DNA of 64,000 nucleotides from Paenibacillus sp. PK3_47 (GCF_023520895.1 NZ_CP026029.1:4774001-4838000); one strand, 5' to 3'; positions 43,150 through 53,772 are shown, numbered from the stretch's first letter. The notes: generated by a model not told the origin, from the letters alone. Translations and numbers: made by a program.

Positions 43150-43253
43150 GGATCTGCCCCGGTATGCATTTCAATAAAGCGCCGATTTCTATATTTTTAT
43201 AATCTATATATAGAAGCAACAGTTATACTTCACACCACTTTAGGAGGCTTATC

Positions 43254-44435
43254 ATGGACGAGAAACTGAGGATTGAAAGCAGACTTGCGCAAATTGGCTC
43301 ACAGGAAGATCCCGCAACAGGGGCAATCAATTACCCGATTTATAACGCAACGGCATTCCGCCACCCGCGGCTTGGACAAAGTACGGGTTTTGACTACATC
43401 CGGACCAAAAATCCGACACGCTCTGTCCTTGAAGAGGCTGCGGCTGAGCTGGAAGCCGGCGATGCGGGATTTGCCTGCAGCTCCGGGATGGCCGCACTGA
43501 CTACAGTTTTCGCCCTGTTCGGGCAAGGTGACCACCTTGTGGTATCTCTTGATTTGTACGGCGGAACTTACCGTCTGCTTGAGCGGATTCTGTCCAGATA
43601 CGGCATCAGCGCCTCCTATGTGGATACGAATGATCTGGACGGGCTGGAGGCAGCCCGCCGTCCGGAGACCAAGGCAGTATTTATTGAAACGCCGACCAAT
43701 CCGCTGATGATGATTACGGATATTGCGGCAGTGTGTACATGGGCAGGCCGCCACGGGCTGCTCACGATCGTTGACAATACGCTGCTCACCCCGTTCTTCC
43801 AGCGTCCGCTGGAGCTCGGTGCAGATATCGTTGTCCACAGTGCCACCAAATATCTTGGCGGACACAATGATGTGCTGGCAGGCCTGATTGTTACCAAAGG
43901 CGCGGAGCTGTCTGCGGAAATGGCAATTCTGCATAACTCGATGGGTGCGGTGCTTGCGCCGAATGACAGCTATCAGCTGATGAAGGGCATGAAGACACTG
44001 GCACTGCGTATGGAGCGGCATGAGAGCAATGCACTGGCCATTGCCCGTCATCTGCTGGAGCACCAGGCGATTGCGGAAGTGTTCCATCCGGGCCTGCCGG
44101 ACCATCCGGGTTACGAGATCCAGAACCGCCAGTCTTCTGGCAACACCGGAATCTTCTCGTTCAAGGTAAAAGACGCCAGATACGTGGAGCCGCTGCTCCG
44201 CCATATCCGTCTGATTGCCTTCGCCGAAAGCCTCGGCGGTGTCGAATCACTGATGACCTACCCGGCTGTACAGACCCATGCCGACATTCCGGCAGAAATC
44301 CGCGATGCGGTCGGGGTGGATGACCGGCTGCTGCGTTTCTCCGTCGGCATTGAGCATGTGAATGATCTGATTGCCGATCTGGACCAGGCGCTGGAGGCAG
44401 CGCGAAGTGAGCTGGAGGAAGGCAGGACTGTATAA
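43254..44435 (+). CDS. metI: Cystathionine gamma-synthase (MetI-type)
   Basis: 393 residues, fold-type I PLP enzyme of the Cys/Met metabolism family. It joins O-acyl-homoserine and cysteine to form cystathionine, or makes homocysteine directly with sulfide. PLP lysine K199 is in HSATKYLGGHND. Other conserved stretches: YDYIRTKNPTR-like FDYIRTKNPTRSVLE, SSGMAA, and LYGGTYR. TTAGGAGG precedes the ATG. It follows metA by 104 bases, so both should be under the same riboswitch. Cystathionine beta-lyase remains a less likely alternative, since MetC often lies adjacent and is absent here. A terminator follows. Confidence 0.92.
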   Translation: MDEKLRIESRLAQIGSQEDPATGAINYPIYNATAFRHPRLGQSTGFDYIRTKNPTRSVLEEAAAELEAGDAGFACSSGMAALTTVFALFGQGDHLVVSLDLYGGTYRLLERILSRYGISASYVDTNDLDGLEAARRPETKAVFIETPTNPLMMITDIAAVCTWAGRHGLLTIVDNTLLTPFFQRPLELGADIVVHSATKYLGGHNDVLAGLIVTKGAELSAEMAILHNSMGAVLAPNDSYQLMKGMKTLALRMERHESNALAIARHLLEHQAIAEVFHPGLPDHPGYEIQNRQSSGNTGIFSFKVKDARYVEPLLRHIRLIAFAESLGGVESLMTYPAVQTHADIPAEIRDAVGVDDRLLRFSVGIEHVNDLIADLDQALEAARSELEEGRTV

Positions 44436-44470
44436 GCGAGCCGCAATATCAGCAAGCAATAAGGCAGACA

Positions 44471-44504
44471 AACAGCAGCGCCACCTTTGGCGCTGCTGTT
44501 TTTT
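44471..44504 (+). terminator. Terminator after metI
   Basis: AACAGCAGCGCC-ACCTTT-GGCGCTGCTGTT followed by TTTT; a perfect 12-bp stem. Confidence 0.92.
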
Positions 44505-44642
44505 ACATTTTAAAAAGGATAACGAAGTAAAGGTTTCTCAAGCCGCTCTGATTATGATACGATGAAGGAACGGGTTTAGTGATTTTTTATACAATTTTAA
44601 TATTTCCATATACTGTATGGGCTTAAAGGGAGGCTGCAAACG

Positions 44643-45779
44643 ATGAGTGCAGTAGATCTTATTTTGGATAAAGCTTTAAAGGGCGAACGTCTTGGGCTGG
44701 AGGACACGATCACGTTGTTTGAGAGCAACGAAATTGAAAAGATGGGTGCTGCCGCAGATATTATCATGAAACGCTGGCATCCCGATCCGGTAACTACATT
44801 TGTAATCGGCCGCAATATTAACTATACCAATGTATGCGATGTGTACTGCCGCTTCTGCGCGTTCTACCGCAGACCAGGCTCAGAGGAAGGCTATGTGCTT
44901 CCGGATGAAACCATTTATCAAAAAATAGCCGAGACAATTGCCGTAAACGGAACAGAGATCCTGATGCAGGGCGGAACGAATCCGAACCTGCCGTTCAGCT
45001 ATTATACGGATTTGCTGCGCGGCATCAAACAGCGGTTCCCTGAGATTACAATGCACTCCTTCTCTCCGGCGGAGATTATGAAGATGAAGGAAGTCTCCGG
45101 CCTGCCCCTTGAGCAGGTAGTGCGCGAGATTCATGCTGCAGGCCTGGATTCCCTGCCCGGCGGCGGCGCCGAAATCCTGGATGACCGCACCCGCCGCAAG
45201 ATCAGCCGGCTCAAAGGCTCCTGGACCGACTGGATGGAGGTTATGCAGACAGCACATAAAGTAGGTATGAACACAACAGCTACGATGGTTATCGGCCTTG
45301 GCGAGAGCATGGAGGAGCGGGCCCTGCATTTGCTGCGGGTACGTGAAGCACAGGATCAGTGCATCGCCAATAAATATGATTCCGAAGGTTTCCTGGCGTT
45401 CATCTCCTGGACCTTCCAGCCCGACAACACCAACCTCAAGCTGGACAGACAGACACCGGAAGAATACCTCAAGACAGTAGCGATCAGCCGTCTGGTGCTG
45501 GACAATATCAAGAACTTCCAGTCTTCCTGGGTGACTATGGGCCCTGAGGTAGGCAAGCTGTCCCTGCAGTACGGCTGCAACGACTTCGGCAGCACGATGA
45601 TTGAAGAAAACGTGGTATCATCAGCCGGGGCGACGTACAAGGTTAACATTGAGTCGATCACCCAGCTGATCCGTGAAGCCGGCAAAATTCCGGCACAGCG
45701 CAATACCCGTTATGATATTCTGCGGACGTTTGAAGATGCGAGTGTGAAGATTGACAACGATTTTGTAATGCAGAACTAG
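44643..45779 (+). CDS. mqnC: Cyclic dehypoxanthinyl futalosine synthase (MqnC)
   Basis: 378 residues, a radical-SAM enzyme of the futalosine route to menaquinone. The [4Fe-4S] cluster ligands are C65, C69 and C72 (NVCDVYCRFCAF). ILMQGGTNP and FSPAEI lie in the barrel, as in the MqnC/MqnE pair. It cyclises dehypoxanthine futalosine. The presence of MqnC suggests the organism makes menaquinone by this route rather than by the classical MenA-type route, at least in part. GGGAGG precedes the ATG; the gene is on its own with a terminator after it. Confidence 0.95.
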   Translation: MSAVDLILDKALKGERLGLEDTITLFESNEIEKMGAAADIIMKRWHPDPVTTFVIGRNINYTNVCDVYCRFCAFYRRPGSEEGYVLPDETIYQKIAETIAVNGTEILMQGGTNPNLPFSYYTDLLRGIKQRFPEITMHSFSPAEIMKMKEVSGLPLEQVVREIHAAGLDSLPGGGAEILDDRTRRKISRLKGSWTDWMEVMQTAHKVGMNTTATMVIGLGESMEERALHLLRVREAQDQCIANKYDSEGFLAFISWTFQPDNTNLKLDRQTPEEYLKTVAISRLVLDNIKNFQSSWVTMGPEVGKLSLQYGCNDFGSTMIEENVVSSAGATYKVNIESITQLIREAGKIPAQRNTRYDILRTFEDASVKIDNDFVMQN

Positions 45780-45813
45780 TCAGTTGTTTTTACCAAAAAT
45801 AATGTGAAGTTAC

Positions 45814-45870
45814 ATAGCGCCTGTACGTAAAGCTTCTTAACCGGATGCTTCGCGGCAGGCGCTATTTTTG
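45814..45870 (+). terminator. Terminator after mqnC
   Basis: ATAGCGCCTG pairs with CAGGCGCTAT across a 32-base loop; TTTTTG follows. Confidence 0.8.
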
Positions 45871-46047
45871 TAAATAAATGGTTTTTTATTGAGGCAGTAT
45901 GACTAAAATTGCGCTGAAAAAGTGTTGCTTCACACAAAATATGACTCTATGTAAAGCTGGTAGCAGCGATTTGCTAGATTCATATGTCGGGTTATGTTAC
46001 ACTCTTAATCGGTTGCTACAAAGAGAAACTGGGAGGATAAAGAAAAT

Positions 46048-48819
46048 ATGGGTAACGTAAAGCGCAAGAAGCCTTTTGCAGCAGTGCTTGCAACTTCCGT
46101 GCTGACAGCACAGGTGTTTGGCGGAGCGTTTGCAGGTACGGTCCTGGGAGCTGGCACAGCAGAAGCTGCCGGTGCACCTGCCGGTGCAGATTCCAAGGTT
46201 ACAGTTGATCTTCGTGTCATGAGTACTACGGATGTGCACACGAATGTGTACGGCTGGGATTATTTCAAGAATGCAGCATCTGCGTCAGTGGGCCTGAGCC
46301 GCACGGCTACATTGGTCAAAACAGCCAGATCACAAAATCCGAACAACCTGCTGCTCGATAACGGCGATTTGATTCAGGGAACCCCGCTGGGTACATACTT
46401 GGCGAACAAGTCCGACATGATGTCTAACGGCAACCGTATTCACCCGCTTATCGCGGCTATGAATGCCATGGGTTATGATGCAGCCACCTTCGGTAATCAC
46501 GAATTTAACTACGGGCTTGACTATCTGGACCGTACGATCAACGGAAGTAAAGAACATAAAGAGAGCACAGATGCTGATTTCGATTACGTAGGTGCGAATA
46601 TTTATAATGTTTCTGACGGTAAAAACACTTTTGAACCTTACGAAATTATCAATAAAGAAGTTACCGGCTCCGACGGTGAGACCTATACTATCAAAGTGGG
46701 TCTGCTCGGTCTCGTCACTCCGCAAATTATGGAATGGGACAAGGTGAACCTGGAGGGTAAGGTCAGAACTGAAGATATTACTGAAACTGCAGAAAAATTT
46801 GTTCCTCTGATGGAAGCCGAGGGTGCTGATGTGATCATCGCAATGGCGCACACCGGTTTTGATGCGACAGCGGTCAAAGGGTCAGGGGCAGAAAATGATA
46901 TCAATAACCTGAGCAAGGTAGAGGGCATCGATGCAATTACATTCTCCCATACGCACAAGGTGTTCCCTGCCAAGGATAATGCTGCACTCGATACGATCTT
47001 TAAGGATCCTGCGACCAAGCTGCCTTACAACACCGCTGAGGCTAAAGTCGACAACGTAAAGGGCCAGATTAACGGCACCCCGGCAGTTCAAGCGGGATAC
47101 GGCGGCGGAAACCTGGGGCTGATTGATCTGAAAATCGTTCCTGACGGTAACGGCGGCTGGGAAGTGGATAAAGCCAACTCCATCTCTGCCAACCGTTCCA
47201 TTGCGGGCGTAGCAGGGGATCAGGAGATTGAAGCGCTGGCCGGACCGGATCATCAGGCTACTATTGAGTATGTGAATCAGCCTCTGGGTGTAACCACTGC
47301 GCCAATGAACAGCTTCTTCGCTCTGGTGCAGGATGATCCTACGGTACAGATCGTAACCGCTGCCCAGCAGCAGTTTGTGTCCAGACTGATTCAATCAGAT
47401 GCCGCACTGGCTCCTTACAAAGGCCTGCCGGTTCTCAGTGTGGGTGCGCCATTCAAGGCGGGCCGCAACGGTCCTGAGGAGTATACCGAAATTAAGCAGG
47501 GCAATCTGACAATCGCCAGCGCAAGTGACCTCTACCTGTACGACAATACGCTGAAAGCGATTGTGGTTAAGGGCTCTACGGTAAAAGAATGGATTGAGAT
47601 GAGCGCAGGGATGTTCAACCGGATCGATCCGGAGGTTCCTGCAGCGCAGCCGCTGCTTAACCCGGCTTTCTCCGTGTTCAATTTCGATATCATTGACGGT
47701 GTGGAATACAAAATTGATGTGACCAAAAATGCGAAATACAAGCCGGATGGAACCATGAACGACGCTTCCTCCAGCCGTGTTACCGGGATTACCTACAACG
47801 GAAGTCCGCTTGATCTGAACCAGGACTTTGTCGTAGTTACGAACAACTACCGCGCCAGCGGCGGCGGTAACTTCCCGGGTGTCAAGGGTGCCCAGATGAT
47901 TATTGACTCCCAGATGGAGAACCGCCAGGTGCTGATGGATTACATCAGCGAAGCGGGAACAGTAGATCCTTCTGCTGACAACAACTGGTCGATTGCTCCG
48001 GTCAGGGGGAATGTGAATGTAACATTTACTTCTTCGCCTAAAGCAGCGGATGTGCTGCCGGCTCATATTACGGATACCAAGGCCAAGGATATCAACGGAT
48101 TCCAGATTTACAGTCTGAACCTGAATCCCCCTGCCGATCCTCCGTCTTCCGGCGGAAATCCGGCGCCTGCAGCAACACCGGTGCCGACAGCAAGTCCTGT
48201 ACCAACCGCTACACCGGCTCCAACCGCTACACCTGCACCAACGGCGACACCGGCTCCAAGTGCAGCACCTGTATTTGCAGACCTGTCTAAAGTTGCATGG
48301 GCCCAGGATGCTATTCATGCCCTGGCTGCCCAAGGGATTGTGAACGGTCTTGACGACAACAGCTTTGCACCGGTTAAGAGTGTAACCCGCGCAGAATTTG
48401 TTACCATGCTCGTCCGTGCGCTGAAGCTTAACGATTCCGCTTCAACCACGGCGTTTGGCGATGTGAAACAAGGCGTATGGTACTCCGGTCCAATCGCAGC
48501 CGCGGTTAATGCCGGACTGGTACAGGGCACCGGGAACGGTAAATTTGAGCCAGGCCGTGAAATTACCCGCGAAGAAATGGCAATCATGATTGTAAATGCA
48601 TATGGAGACCAGCTGCCTTCTGTTGATAAGACAGCTGCGCTGCAGAATTTTGCCGACCGGTCTGAAATTGCTTCATATGCCCAGGATGCTATTGCCCGGC
48701 TGACTGAGACTGGCATTGTTAACGGTGTCGGGGGCGGCAAGTTTGCTCCGAAAGACATTGCAAACCGTGCCCAGGCAGCGGTAATCATCTACCGTGTGCT
48801 GGAGAATACTGCTTCCTGA
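46048..48819 (+). CDS. SLH-anchored 2',3'-cyclic-nucleotide phosphodiesterase/5'-nucleotidase
   Basis: 923 residues, secreted: a signal peptide ends near ...AEAAGA (about residue 40). A calcineurin-like metallophosphatase (about 50-385) has TTDVHTNVYGWDY, NGDLIQG, FGNHEFNYG and FSHTHKV metal ligands. The 5'-nucleotidase C-terminal domain (about 400-655) has NYRASGGGNFPG. A low-complexity linker of repeated PTATPAP units (about 705-740) leads to three SLH domains (about 745-923: WAQDAIHALAAQGIVNG..., GPIAAAVNAGLVQG..., YAQDAIARLTETGIVNG...). It would be bound to the cell-wall polymer and scavenge phosphate and nucleosides from extracellular nucleotides. GGGAGGATAA precedes the ATG. No Pho-box was identified. 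Confidence 0.92.
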   Translation: MGNVKRKKPFAAVLATSVLTAQVFGGAFAGTVLGAGTAEAAGAPAGADSKVTVDLRVMSTTDVHTNVYGWDYFKNAASASVGLSRTATLVKTARSQNPNNLLLDNGDLIQGTPLGTYLANKSDMMSNGNRIHPLIAAMNAMGYDAATFGNHEFNYGLDYLDRTINGSKEHKESTDADFDYVGANIYNVSDGKNTFEPYEIINKEVTGSDGETYTIKVGLLGLVTPQIMEWDKVNLEGKVRTEDITETAEKFVPLMEAEGADVIIAMAHTGFDATAVKGSGAENDINNLSKVEGIDAITFSHTHKVFPAKDNAALDTIFKDPATKLPYNTAEAKVDNVKGQINGTPAVQAGYGGGNLGLIDLKIVPDGNGGWEVDKANSISANRSIAGVAGDQEIEALAGPDHQATIEYVNQPLGVTTAPMNSFFALVQDDPTVQIVTAAQQQFVSRLIQSDAALAPYKGLPVLSVGAPFKAGRNGPEEYTEIKQGNLTIASASDLYLYDNTLKAIVVKGSTVKEWIEMSAGMFNRIDPEVPAAQPLLNPAFSVFNFDIIDGVEYKIDVTKNAKYKPDGTMNDASSSRVTGITYNGSPLDLNQDFVVVTNNYRASGGGNFPGVKGAQMIIDSQMENRQVLMDYISEAGTVDPSADNNWSIAPVRGNVNVTFTSSPKAADVLPAHITDTKAKDINGFQIYSLNLNPPADPPSSGGNPAPAATPVPTASPVPTATPAPTATPAPTATPAPSAAPVFADLSKVAWAQDAIHALAAQGIVNGLDDNSFAPVKSVTRAEFVTMLVRALKLNDSASTTAFGDVKQGVWYSGPIAAAVNAGLVQGTGNGKFEPGREITREEMAIMIVNAYGDQLPSVDKTAALQNFADRSEIASYAQDAIARLTETGIVNGVGGGKFAPKDIANRAQAAVIIYRVLENTAS

Positions 48820-48844
48820 TATCTTTTTCAGCTGCATCATAGAG

Positions 48845-48880
48845 AAAGGCCCATGCTGCCAACCGCATGGGCCTTCTTTG
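48845..48880. terminator. Terminator between the nucleotidase and wHTH genes
   Basis: AAGGCCCATGC pairs with GCATGGGCCTT around TGCCAACC; CTTTG follows on the plus strand and A-rich sequence precedes it on the other. Confidence 0.8.
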
Positions 48881-48901
48881 TGTTCCGGACTATAGTGCAG
48901 G

Positions 48902-49084
48902 CTACTTAACGGCGGCTTCCCATTTGCAGCGGACCGGGGAAACAATAGCGTTCTCCTTCTTGAGTTCCGTGAAGGCTTTATCGACCGCTTTACGTTCCAG
49001 ACCGGAGAGCTTTTCGACTTCACCTGCGCTGAGCGGACTTGCTGAAGCTTTGATAATCTCTAATACCTGATCTTTAACACTCAT
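48902..49084 (-). CDS. Small winged-helix protein (60 residues)
   Basis: Product of 60 residues, starting MSVKDQVLEIIKASASPLSAGEVEKLSG and continuing RKAVDKAFTELKKENAIVSP. The helix pattern looks like an entire winged helix-turn-helix with no other domain. It may regulate transcription or bind DNA as part of a larger set, such as MarR-like fragments or DprA-winged-helix-like units. AAGGGAAGTG is about 6 bases before the ATG. It is convergent with the nucleotidase gene and divergent from the SPFH gene. Unrecognised by name. Confidence 0.75.
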   Translation of the reverse strand: MSVKDQVLEIIKASASPLSAGEVEKLSGLERKAVDKAFTELKKENAIVSPVRCKWEAAVK

Positions 49085-49268
49085 TGTTTCACTTCCCTTT
49101 ATCGTATTGGGACTGCTTAATCCTTTAATCAGTTTAGTAGTATAAGAGATTGCCGGGGGAAATGCAGTGATATTTGTGGATTTACAGGAGTATCCAAAAG
49201 TGATATCATAATCATATCAATAAAATATCAAATGCGATTCTGGAAAAATTCATTTTGGGGGTGCTTTT

Positions 49269-50111
49269 ATGAAGGAAAAGGTGTTGCGTCCGGTCAGCGG
49301 TTTTTGGGTGATTGCACTGATTTTGGTTTGTCTGGGGGGAGGAATTTACGGGGCGGTTCAGGAATATGTGGCTGTACCCCTGATTCTGTTCGCGGTGGCT
49401 GCAATTCTGTGCACATGTATTACGGTTGTGCAGCCTAACAAGTCGGTTGTGGTCACATTTTTCGGCCAGTATGTCGGTACGATTGTGAACAGCGGGCTGT
49501 GGGCGGTCATTCCGTTCAGTATCCGCAAGACGGTGTCGTTACGTGTCCGCAACTTTAACAGTGTCAAGCTGAAGGTCAATGATGTGGAAGGGAATCCGAT
49601 TGAGATCGCTGCAGTTATTGTGTTTAAGGTGATCAATTCCGCCAAGGCGCTGTTTGATGTCGACAAATATATGGCCTTTGTGGAGATCCAGAGTGAAACG
49701 GCGCTGCGCCATGTCGCGAGCAAATATCCGTATGACAATTTTAAGGAGTCCGGCATGTCGCTGCGGGCCAATGCAGATGAAATTGCCAAAGAGCTGACGA
49801 TTGAGCTTCAGGAACGACTGGCAATCTCCGGCGTAGAAGTTATGGAAGCGCGGCTTACACACCTCGCTTATTCAACCGAGATTGCCAGCACGATGCTGCA
49901 GCGTCAGCAGGCATCCGCCATTTTGTCCGCGCGTCAGATTATTGTGGAAGGTGCTGTAGGCATGGTGGATATGGCTATCCGCCAGCTCAGGGAGAGCGGT
50001 GTAGTGGAGCTTGACGAAGAACGGAAGGCGGCAATGATCAACAATCTGATGGTGGCCATAGTGTCGGAACGCGGAGCGAGTCCGGTTATTAACACCGGCT
50101 CGTTATACTAA
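49269..50111 (+). CDS. SPFH/band 7 membrane protein
   Basis: 280 residues. Two N-terminal membrane helices (about 11-32 and 34-54) are followed by a SPFH domain ([41 protein letters not shown], and [25 protein letters not shown]) with a helical tail ([20 protein letters not shown]). Family members form ring assemblies at the membrane (stomatin, flotillin, HflK-like). GGGGG precedes the ATG. A ribbon-helix-helix gene begins 14 bases after its stop. No NfeD partner gene is adjacent. Function in this organism is not known. Confidence 0.88.
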   Translation: MKEKVLRPVSGFWVIALILVCLGGGIYGAVQEYVAVPLILFAVAAILCTCITVVQPNKSVVVTFFGQYVGTIVNSGLWAVIPFSIRKTVSLRVRNFNSVKLKVNDVEGNPIEIAAVIVFKVINSAKALFDVDKYMAFVEIQSETALRHVASKYPYDNFKESGMSLRANADEIAKELTIELQERLAISGVEVMEARLTHLAYSTEIASTMLQRQQASAILSARQIIVEGAVGMVDMAIRQLRESGVVELDEERKAAMINNLMVAIVSERGASPVINTGSLY

Positions 50112-50125
50112 AGGGGCGATTTCAT

Positions 50126-50296
50126 ATGGCGGCCAAAAAAAGCTTTCCGCTGCGGATCGATCCAGACCTGCACGAAGCGCTGGAACGCTGGGCGGCAGAG
50201 GAGTTCCGCAGTGTCAACGGACATATCGAGTACTTGCTGCGGGAATCTTTAAAGCGCGCAGGCCGCCTGCCTGACAAAAAACGCCGGGAAGAGTAA
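50126..50296 (+). CDS. Arc-like ribbon-helix-helix protein
   Basis: Product of 56 residues: [20 protein letters not shown], then [18 protein letters not shown] and a basic tail ([14 protein letters not shown]). The beta-strand SFPLRID, the helix and the [10 protein letters not shown] second helix form the Arc/MetJ-type DNA-binding fold. AAGGGGCG lies about 8 bases upstream. It follows the SPFH gene by 14 bases and is probably cotranscribed. The pairing of SPFH and Arc-type proteins is seen in Bacillus relatives by recollection, but a regulatory target here is not known. Confidence 0.8.
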   Translation: MAAKKSFPLRIDPDLHEALERWAAEEFRSVNGHIEYLLRESLKRAGRLPDKKRREE

Positions 50297-50337
50297 GTTC
50301 ACCGGGAGCGGATGCCCGGTTCCGGGTTAAGGCAGGC

Positions 50338-50367
50338 TTGACGTAGATTAAGGACAGGATTTATAAT
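50338..50367 (+). promoter_or_regulatory. Sigma-A promoter for the thrS leader
   Basis: TTGACG (50338-50343) and TATAAT (50362-50367) are separated by 18 bases and lie just upstream of the T-box leader. Confidence 0.65.
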
Positions 50368-50394
50368 TACTCATAATTCACGTTAAAAGCTTTG

Positions 50395-50697
50395 ACAAAG
50401 ACATGGATCATGTCAGGACCGCTTCAGAGAGAGGGAACATGGCTGCAATTTCCTCCGGTATCCGGCTTCCGATCTACCCCTTTATAGCTGCGGTTATGAA
50501 CTTCCGTAAGACTGGCCTTAAGTGTCCAGGCATACCGGAACTGTAAGAACCGCCGGTTCATGGCCGTTACACTCATGCTGATGAAGGATTATATCTCTGC
50601 TTGGCCGTTTATTGACAGCGGTGCAATCCGGGAGCAATCGAATTTGGGTGGAACCACGGGTGCAATCACTCGTCCCTATGCGGGACGGGTGTTTTTT
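50395..50697 (+). promoter_or_regulatory. T-box leader (threonine) with terminator
   Basis: The T-box core GGGTGGAACCACGGG is at 50646-50660. It is followed by a terminator stem CACTCGTCCC-TATG-CGGGACGGGTG and a T-run (50668-50697). The upstream part contains the AGAGAGAGGGAAC segment typical of stem I. Uncharged tRNA-Thr would favour read-through into thrS. Threonine identity comes from the downstream gene; the specifier ACC is possible near 50477 but not proved. Confidence 0.9.
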
Positions 50698-50777
50698 GTG
50701 TGTACGTGGAGGATTCCGTTCCGTGATTCGGAGGCCGCAGGCCTATATCTAACTCGAAAATTTTAGGAGGAACAACA

Positions 50778-52715
50778 ATGTCAGTAAGTATCAAGCTACC
50801 GGACGGATCGGTCCGGGAATACGCGGACGGCAGCAGCATCGATGAAGTGGCAGCTTCTATCAGCAGCGGATTGCGCAAGAATGCGGCTGCGGGCAAACTG
50901 AACGGAATCGTGGTGGATTTGTCCACACCGCTGCAGGAAGGCGCTTTGGTGGAAATTGTGACCCTTGACTCGCCGGAAGGGCTTGAAGTTATGCGCCACA
51001 GTACTGCCCACCTGATGGCCCAGGCCGTAAAACGTTTGTATGGTGCCAAAGAGGTCAAGCTGGGTGTCGGGCCGGTCATCGAAGACGGCTTTTACTATGA
51101 CATGGATCTGGAACATCCGCTGAATCCCGAGGATCTGCTGAAGATTGAAAAGGAAATGGAGCGCATTGTATCCGAGAACCTGCCGATTGTGCGTAAAGAG
51201 GTCAGCCGCAAGGAAGCGCTTGAGATTTTTGGTGAGCTGGGCGACCCTTACAAGCTAGAACTGATTGAGGCGCTGCCTGAAGAGAGCGTGATTACCATCT
51301 ATGAGCAGGGCGAGTTCTTTGACCTTTGCCGCGGTCCGCACGTACCTTCCACAGCGAAGATCAAAATATTCAAGCTGATGAACGTGGCAGGCGCTTACTG
51401 GCGCGGAGACAGCAAGAACAAAATGCTGCAGCGCGTATACGGTACTGCCTGGATCAAGAAGGCGCAGCTGGATGAGCATCTGCGTCTGTTGGAAGAGGCC
51501 AAGAAGCGTGACCACCGTAAGCTGGGCAAAGAGCTGGAAATCTTCACCTTTAACCAGCTGGTAGGACAAGGCCTGCCGATCTGGCTGCCCAAAGGTGCGA
51601 AGCTGCGCAGCATTCTGGAACGTTATATTGTGGATCTCGAAGCCAGCCTTGGCTACCAGCATGTATACACTCCGGTGCTTGGTAACGTAGAGCTGTACAA
51701 AACCTCGGGACACTGGGAGCACTATCAGGAGGATATGTTCCCGAAAATGACAATCGACACTGAAGAGTTCGTGCTCCGCCCGATGAACTGTCCGCATCAC
51801 ATGATGATTTATAAGAGCTCCATGCACAGCTACCGTGATCTGCCGATCCGGATTGCCGAGCTGGGCACCATGCACCGCTATGAAATGTCCGGAGCGTTGA
51901 CCGGTCTGCACCGTGTACGTTCCATGACACTGAATGACTCTCATATTTTCTGCCGTCTGGATCAGATCAAGAGCGAATTCAAACGCGTGCTGGAATTGAT
52001 TAAGCAGGTGTACAGCGATTTCGGTATTCACGATTACCGCTTCCGCCTGTCTTACCGTGATCCTAATGACACCGAGAAATACTTCCAGAATGATGAAATG
52101 TGGGAGACTGCTCAGCGGATGCTGCGTGAAGTAGCGGAAGAGGCGGGTCTGCCGTTCTTTGAAGCGGAAGGCGAAGCTGCGTTCTACGGACCTAAGCTGG
52201 ATGTGCAGATCCGTACGGCACTGGGCAAGGAAGAAACTCTGTCCACAGTACAGATCGACTTCCTGCTGCCGGAGCGTTTCGAGCTGGAATATGTCGGCGA
52301 TGACGGCCAAAAGCACCGTCCGGTTGTATTGCACCGCGGTATTCTCGGAACCATGGAGCGTTTCGTAGCGTTCCTGCTGGAGAACTTTGCTGGCTCCCTG
52401 CCGCTGTGGCTGTCCCCTCAGCAGGTAAAAATCATTCCTGTATCGTCGGCCTTCGACGATTATGCGAAGGAAGTGGAATCCAGGCTGCTGCGGAGCGGTG
52501 TCCGTGCCGAGGTTGACCTGCGCAATGAGAAAATGGGCTACAAGATCCGTGAAGCACAGCTGGAGAAGCTTCCTTATATGTTCGTGGTCGGTGAGAACGA
52601 GATGAACGCCGGCTCTGTATCCATCCGCAAACGCGGCGAGGGCGATATTGGAGTCAAACCGCTGGAGGAAGCTATCGCACTGCTCAGCCAAGAGATTGCT
52701 GAACGCACAATCTAG
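50778..52715 (+). CDS. thrS: Threonine--tRNA ligase
   Basis: 645 residues, cytoplasmic class II synthetase. Domains: TGS (about 1-62), the N2 editing domain (about 63-225, with [15 protein letters not shown] and [11 protein letters not shown]), a catalytic core (about 240-540, with [22 protein letters not shown], and the zinc ligands Cys, His, His around it), and an anticodon-binding domain (about 540-645). TAGGAGGAACAACA precedes the ATG. Its T-box leader shows tRNA-dependent control. No clear terminator was seen directly after it. Confidence 0.98.
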   Translation: MSVSIKLPDGSVREYADGSSIDEVAASISSGLRKNAAAGKLNGIVVDLSTPLQEGALVEIVTLDSPEGLEVMRHSTAHLMAQAVKRLYGAKEVKLGVGPVIEDGFYYDMDLEHPLNPEDLLKIEKEMERIVSENLPIVRKEVSRKEALEIFGELGDPYKLELIEALPEESVITIYEQGEFFDLCRGPHVPSTAKIKIFKLMNVAGAYWRGDSKNKMLQRVYGTAWIKKAQLDEHLRLLEEAKKRDHRKLGKELEIFTFNQLVGQGLPIWLPKGAKLRSILERYIVDLEASLGYQHVYTPVLGNVELYKTSGHWEHYQEDMFPKMTIDTEEFVLRPMNCPHHMMIYKSSMHSYRDLPIRIAELGTMHRYEMSGALTGLHRVRSMTLNDSHIFCRLDQIKSEFKRVLELIKQVYSDFGIHDYRFRLSYRDPNDTEKYFQNDEMWETAQRMLREVAEEAGLPFFEAEGEAAFYGPKLDVQIRTALGKEETLSTVQIDFLLPERFELEYVGDDGQKHRPVVLHRGILGTMERFVAFLLENFAGSLPLWLSPQQVKIIPVSSAFDDYAKEVESRLLRSGVRAEVDLRNEKMGYKIREAQLEKLPYMFVVGENEMNAGSVSIRKRGEGDIGVKPLEEAIALLSQEIAERTI

Positions 52716-52851
52716 TTGATAAAGCGCCCCAGGGCGGTAAAATTCTGTTAACTTTAACCTCTGTCATATGCCTCATGAAGCTGTTCCCTCAGCTTTATGT
52801 ATAAAATTTTGTGAAACGGGAAACCTTCGCTAATAGGGGGAGGTTTAACTA

Positions 52852-53643
52852 ATGAACAAAATGGGCTTATGCCAGAGGTTTTGGTGTTTAATTGTAACGG
52901 TTGTACTGATTCTGTCTGCGGCCGGTATTTATCCGGATTTTGCAAGCAGGTCTGTGCAGGCTCTCGGAACGGGAAATGCGGAGAATACGAAAAATTTAAA
53001 TATTGTGAATGATGAAATACGTACGACCGGCCGGGCCATGCTGTATTCCCAGGAGCGCTACTCTACAGGGGCATCCTCACGGCAGGGCGGTACGTCCAGA
53101 GCGAGCGTTCCTGCTGCTGCGCAGCAGCCTCAGCCGTCTGCCTCACCGCAGGCACGGAACAATTCCGGCACTGCCAAGCAGCCTGCCACTTTACCGGTAG
53201 CCGCGCCAGCTCCGGAGCAGATCATCACTACGCTTAAAGTTACAGCAACCGGTTATACAGCCGGAATTGAATCTACAGGCAAGACCCCGAAGCATCCGCA
53301 GTACGGAATCACGTATTCAGGCGTCAAAGTGCGCAGGGATAAAAATTCCGTATCCACGATCGCGGCAGATCCAAAGGTGCTTCCGCTGGGCAGCATCCTG
53401 TATGTCCCAGGTTACGGTTACGCAATAGTTGCAGATACCGGATCGGCCATCAAGGGGCGGAAGATCGATCTGTATTTTGCCACCACCAAGCAGGTTTATA
53501 AGGAATGGGGCAAAAAAACAGTCGAAGTCCAGCTTATCAAAAGAGGCAGCGGCAAATGCACGGAGAGCATGCTGAAGAATCTCGGCAAAGCGATTCAGAC
53601 CTATAAATCAGTTCCGCAGGATTTGCTGGAGGAGATTGTTTAG
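52852..53643 (+). CDS. 3D-domain (YuiC-like) cell-wall protein
   Basis: 263 residues. A single N-terminal hydrophobic helix (about 10-28) acts as signal peptide or anchor. A low-complexity Ala/Pro/Gln-rich linker (about 80-125) leads to the C-terminal 3D domain with its three Asp: [20 protein letters not shown] and [10 protein letters not shown]. Family members (YuiC, YocH, MltA-like C-termini) are lytic transglycosylases active in stationary phase or sporulation. GGGGGAGG precedes the ATG. It is single, with no terminator noted. Confidence 0.88.
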   Translation: MNKMGLCQRFWCLIVTVVLILSAAGIYPDFASRSVQALGTGNAENTKNLNIVNDEIRTTGRAMLYSQERYSTGASSRQGGTSRASVPAAAQQPQPSASPQARNNSGTAKQPATLPVAAPAPEQIITTLKVTATGYTAGIESTGKTPKHPQYGITYSGVKVRRDKNSVSTIAADPKVLPLGSILYVPGYGYAIVADTGSAIKGRKIDLYFATTKQVYKEWGKKTVEVQLIKRGSGKCTESMLKNLGKAIQTYKSVPQDLLEEIV

Positions 53644-53772
53644 CTTGCGCGGTTCAGCCGGAGTCAAGAAATTATTTTCACATAGGCATGCATAATACGG
53701 TCCTTCGCTTCCCATAATACGTTAGGGGCAAGTCACTTGTCTCTTACGAAAAGAAACGGGAGGTGAAATTCA

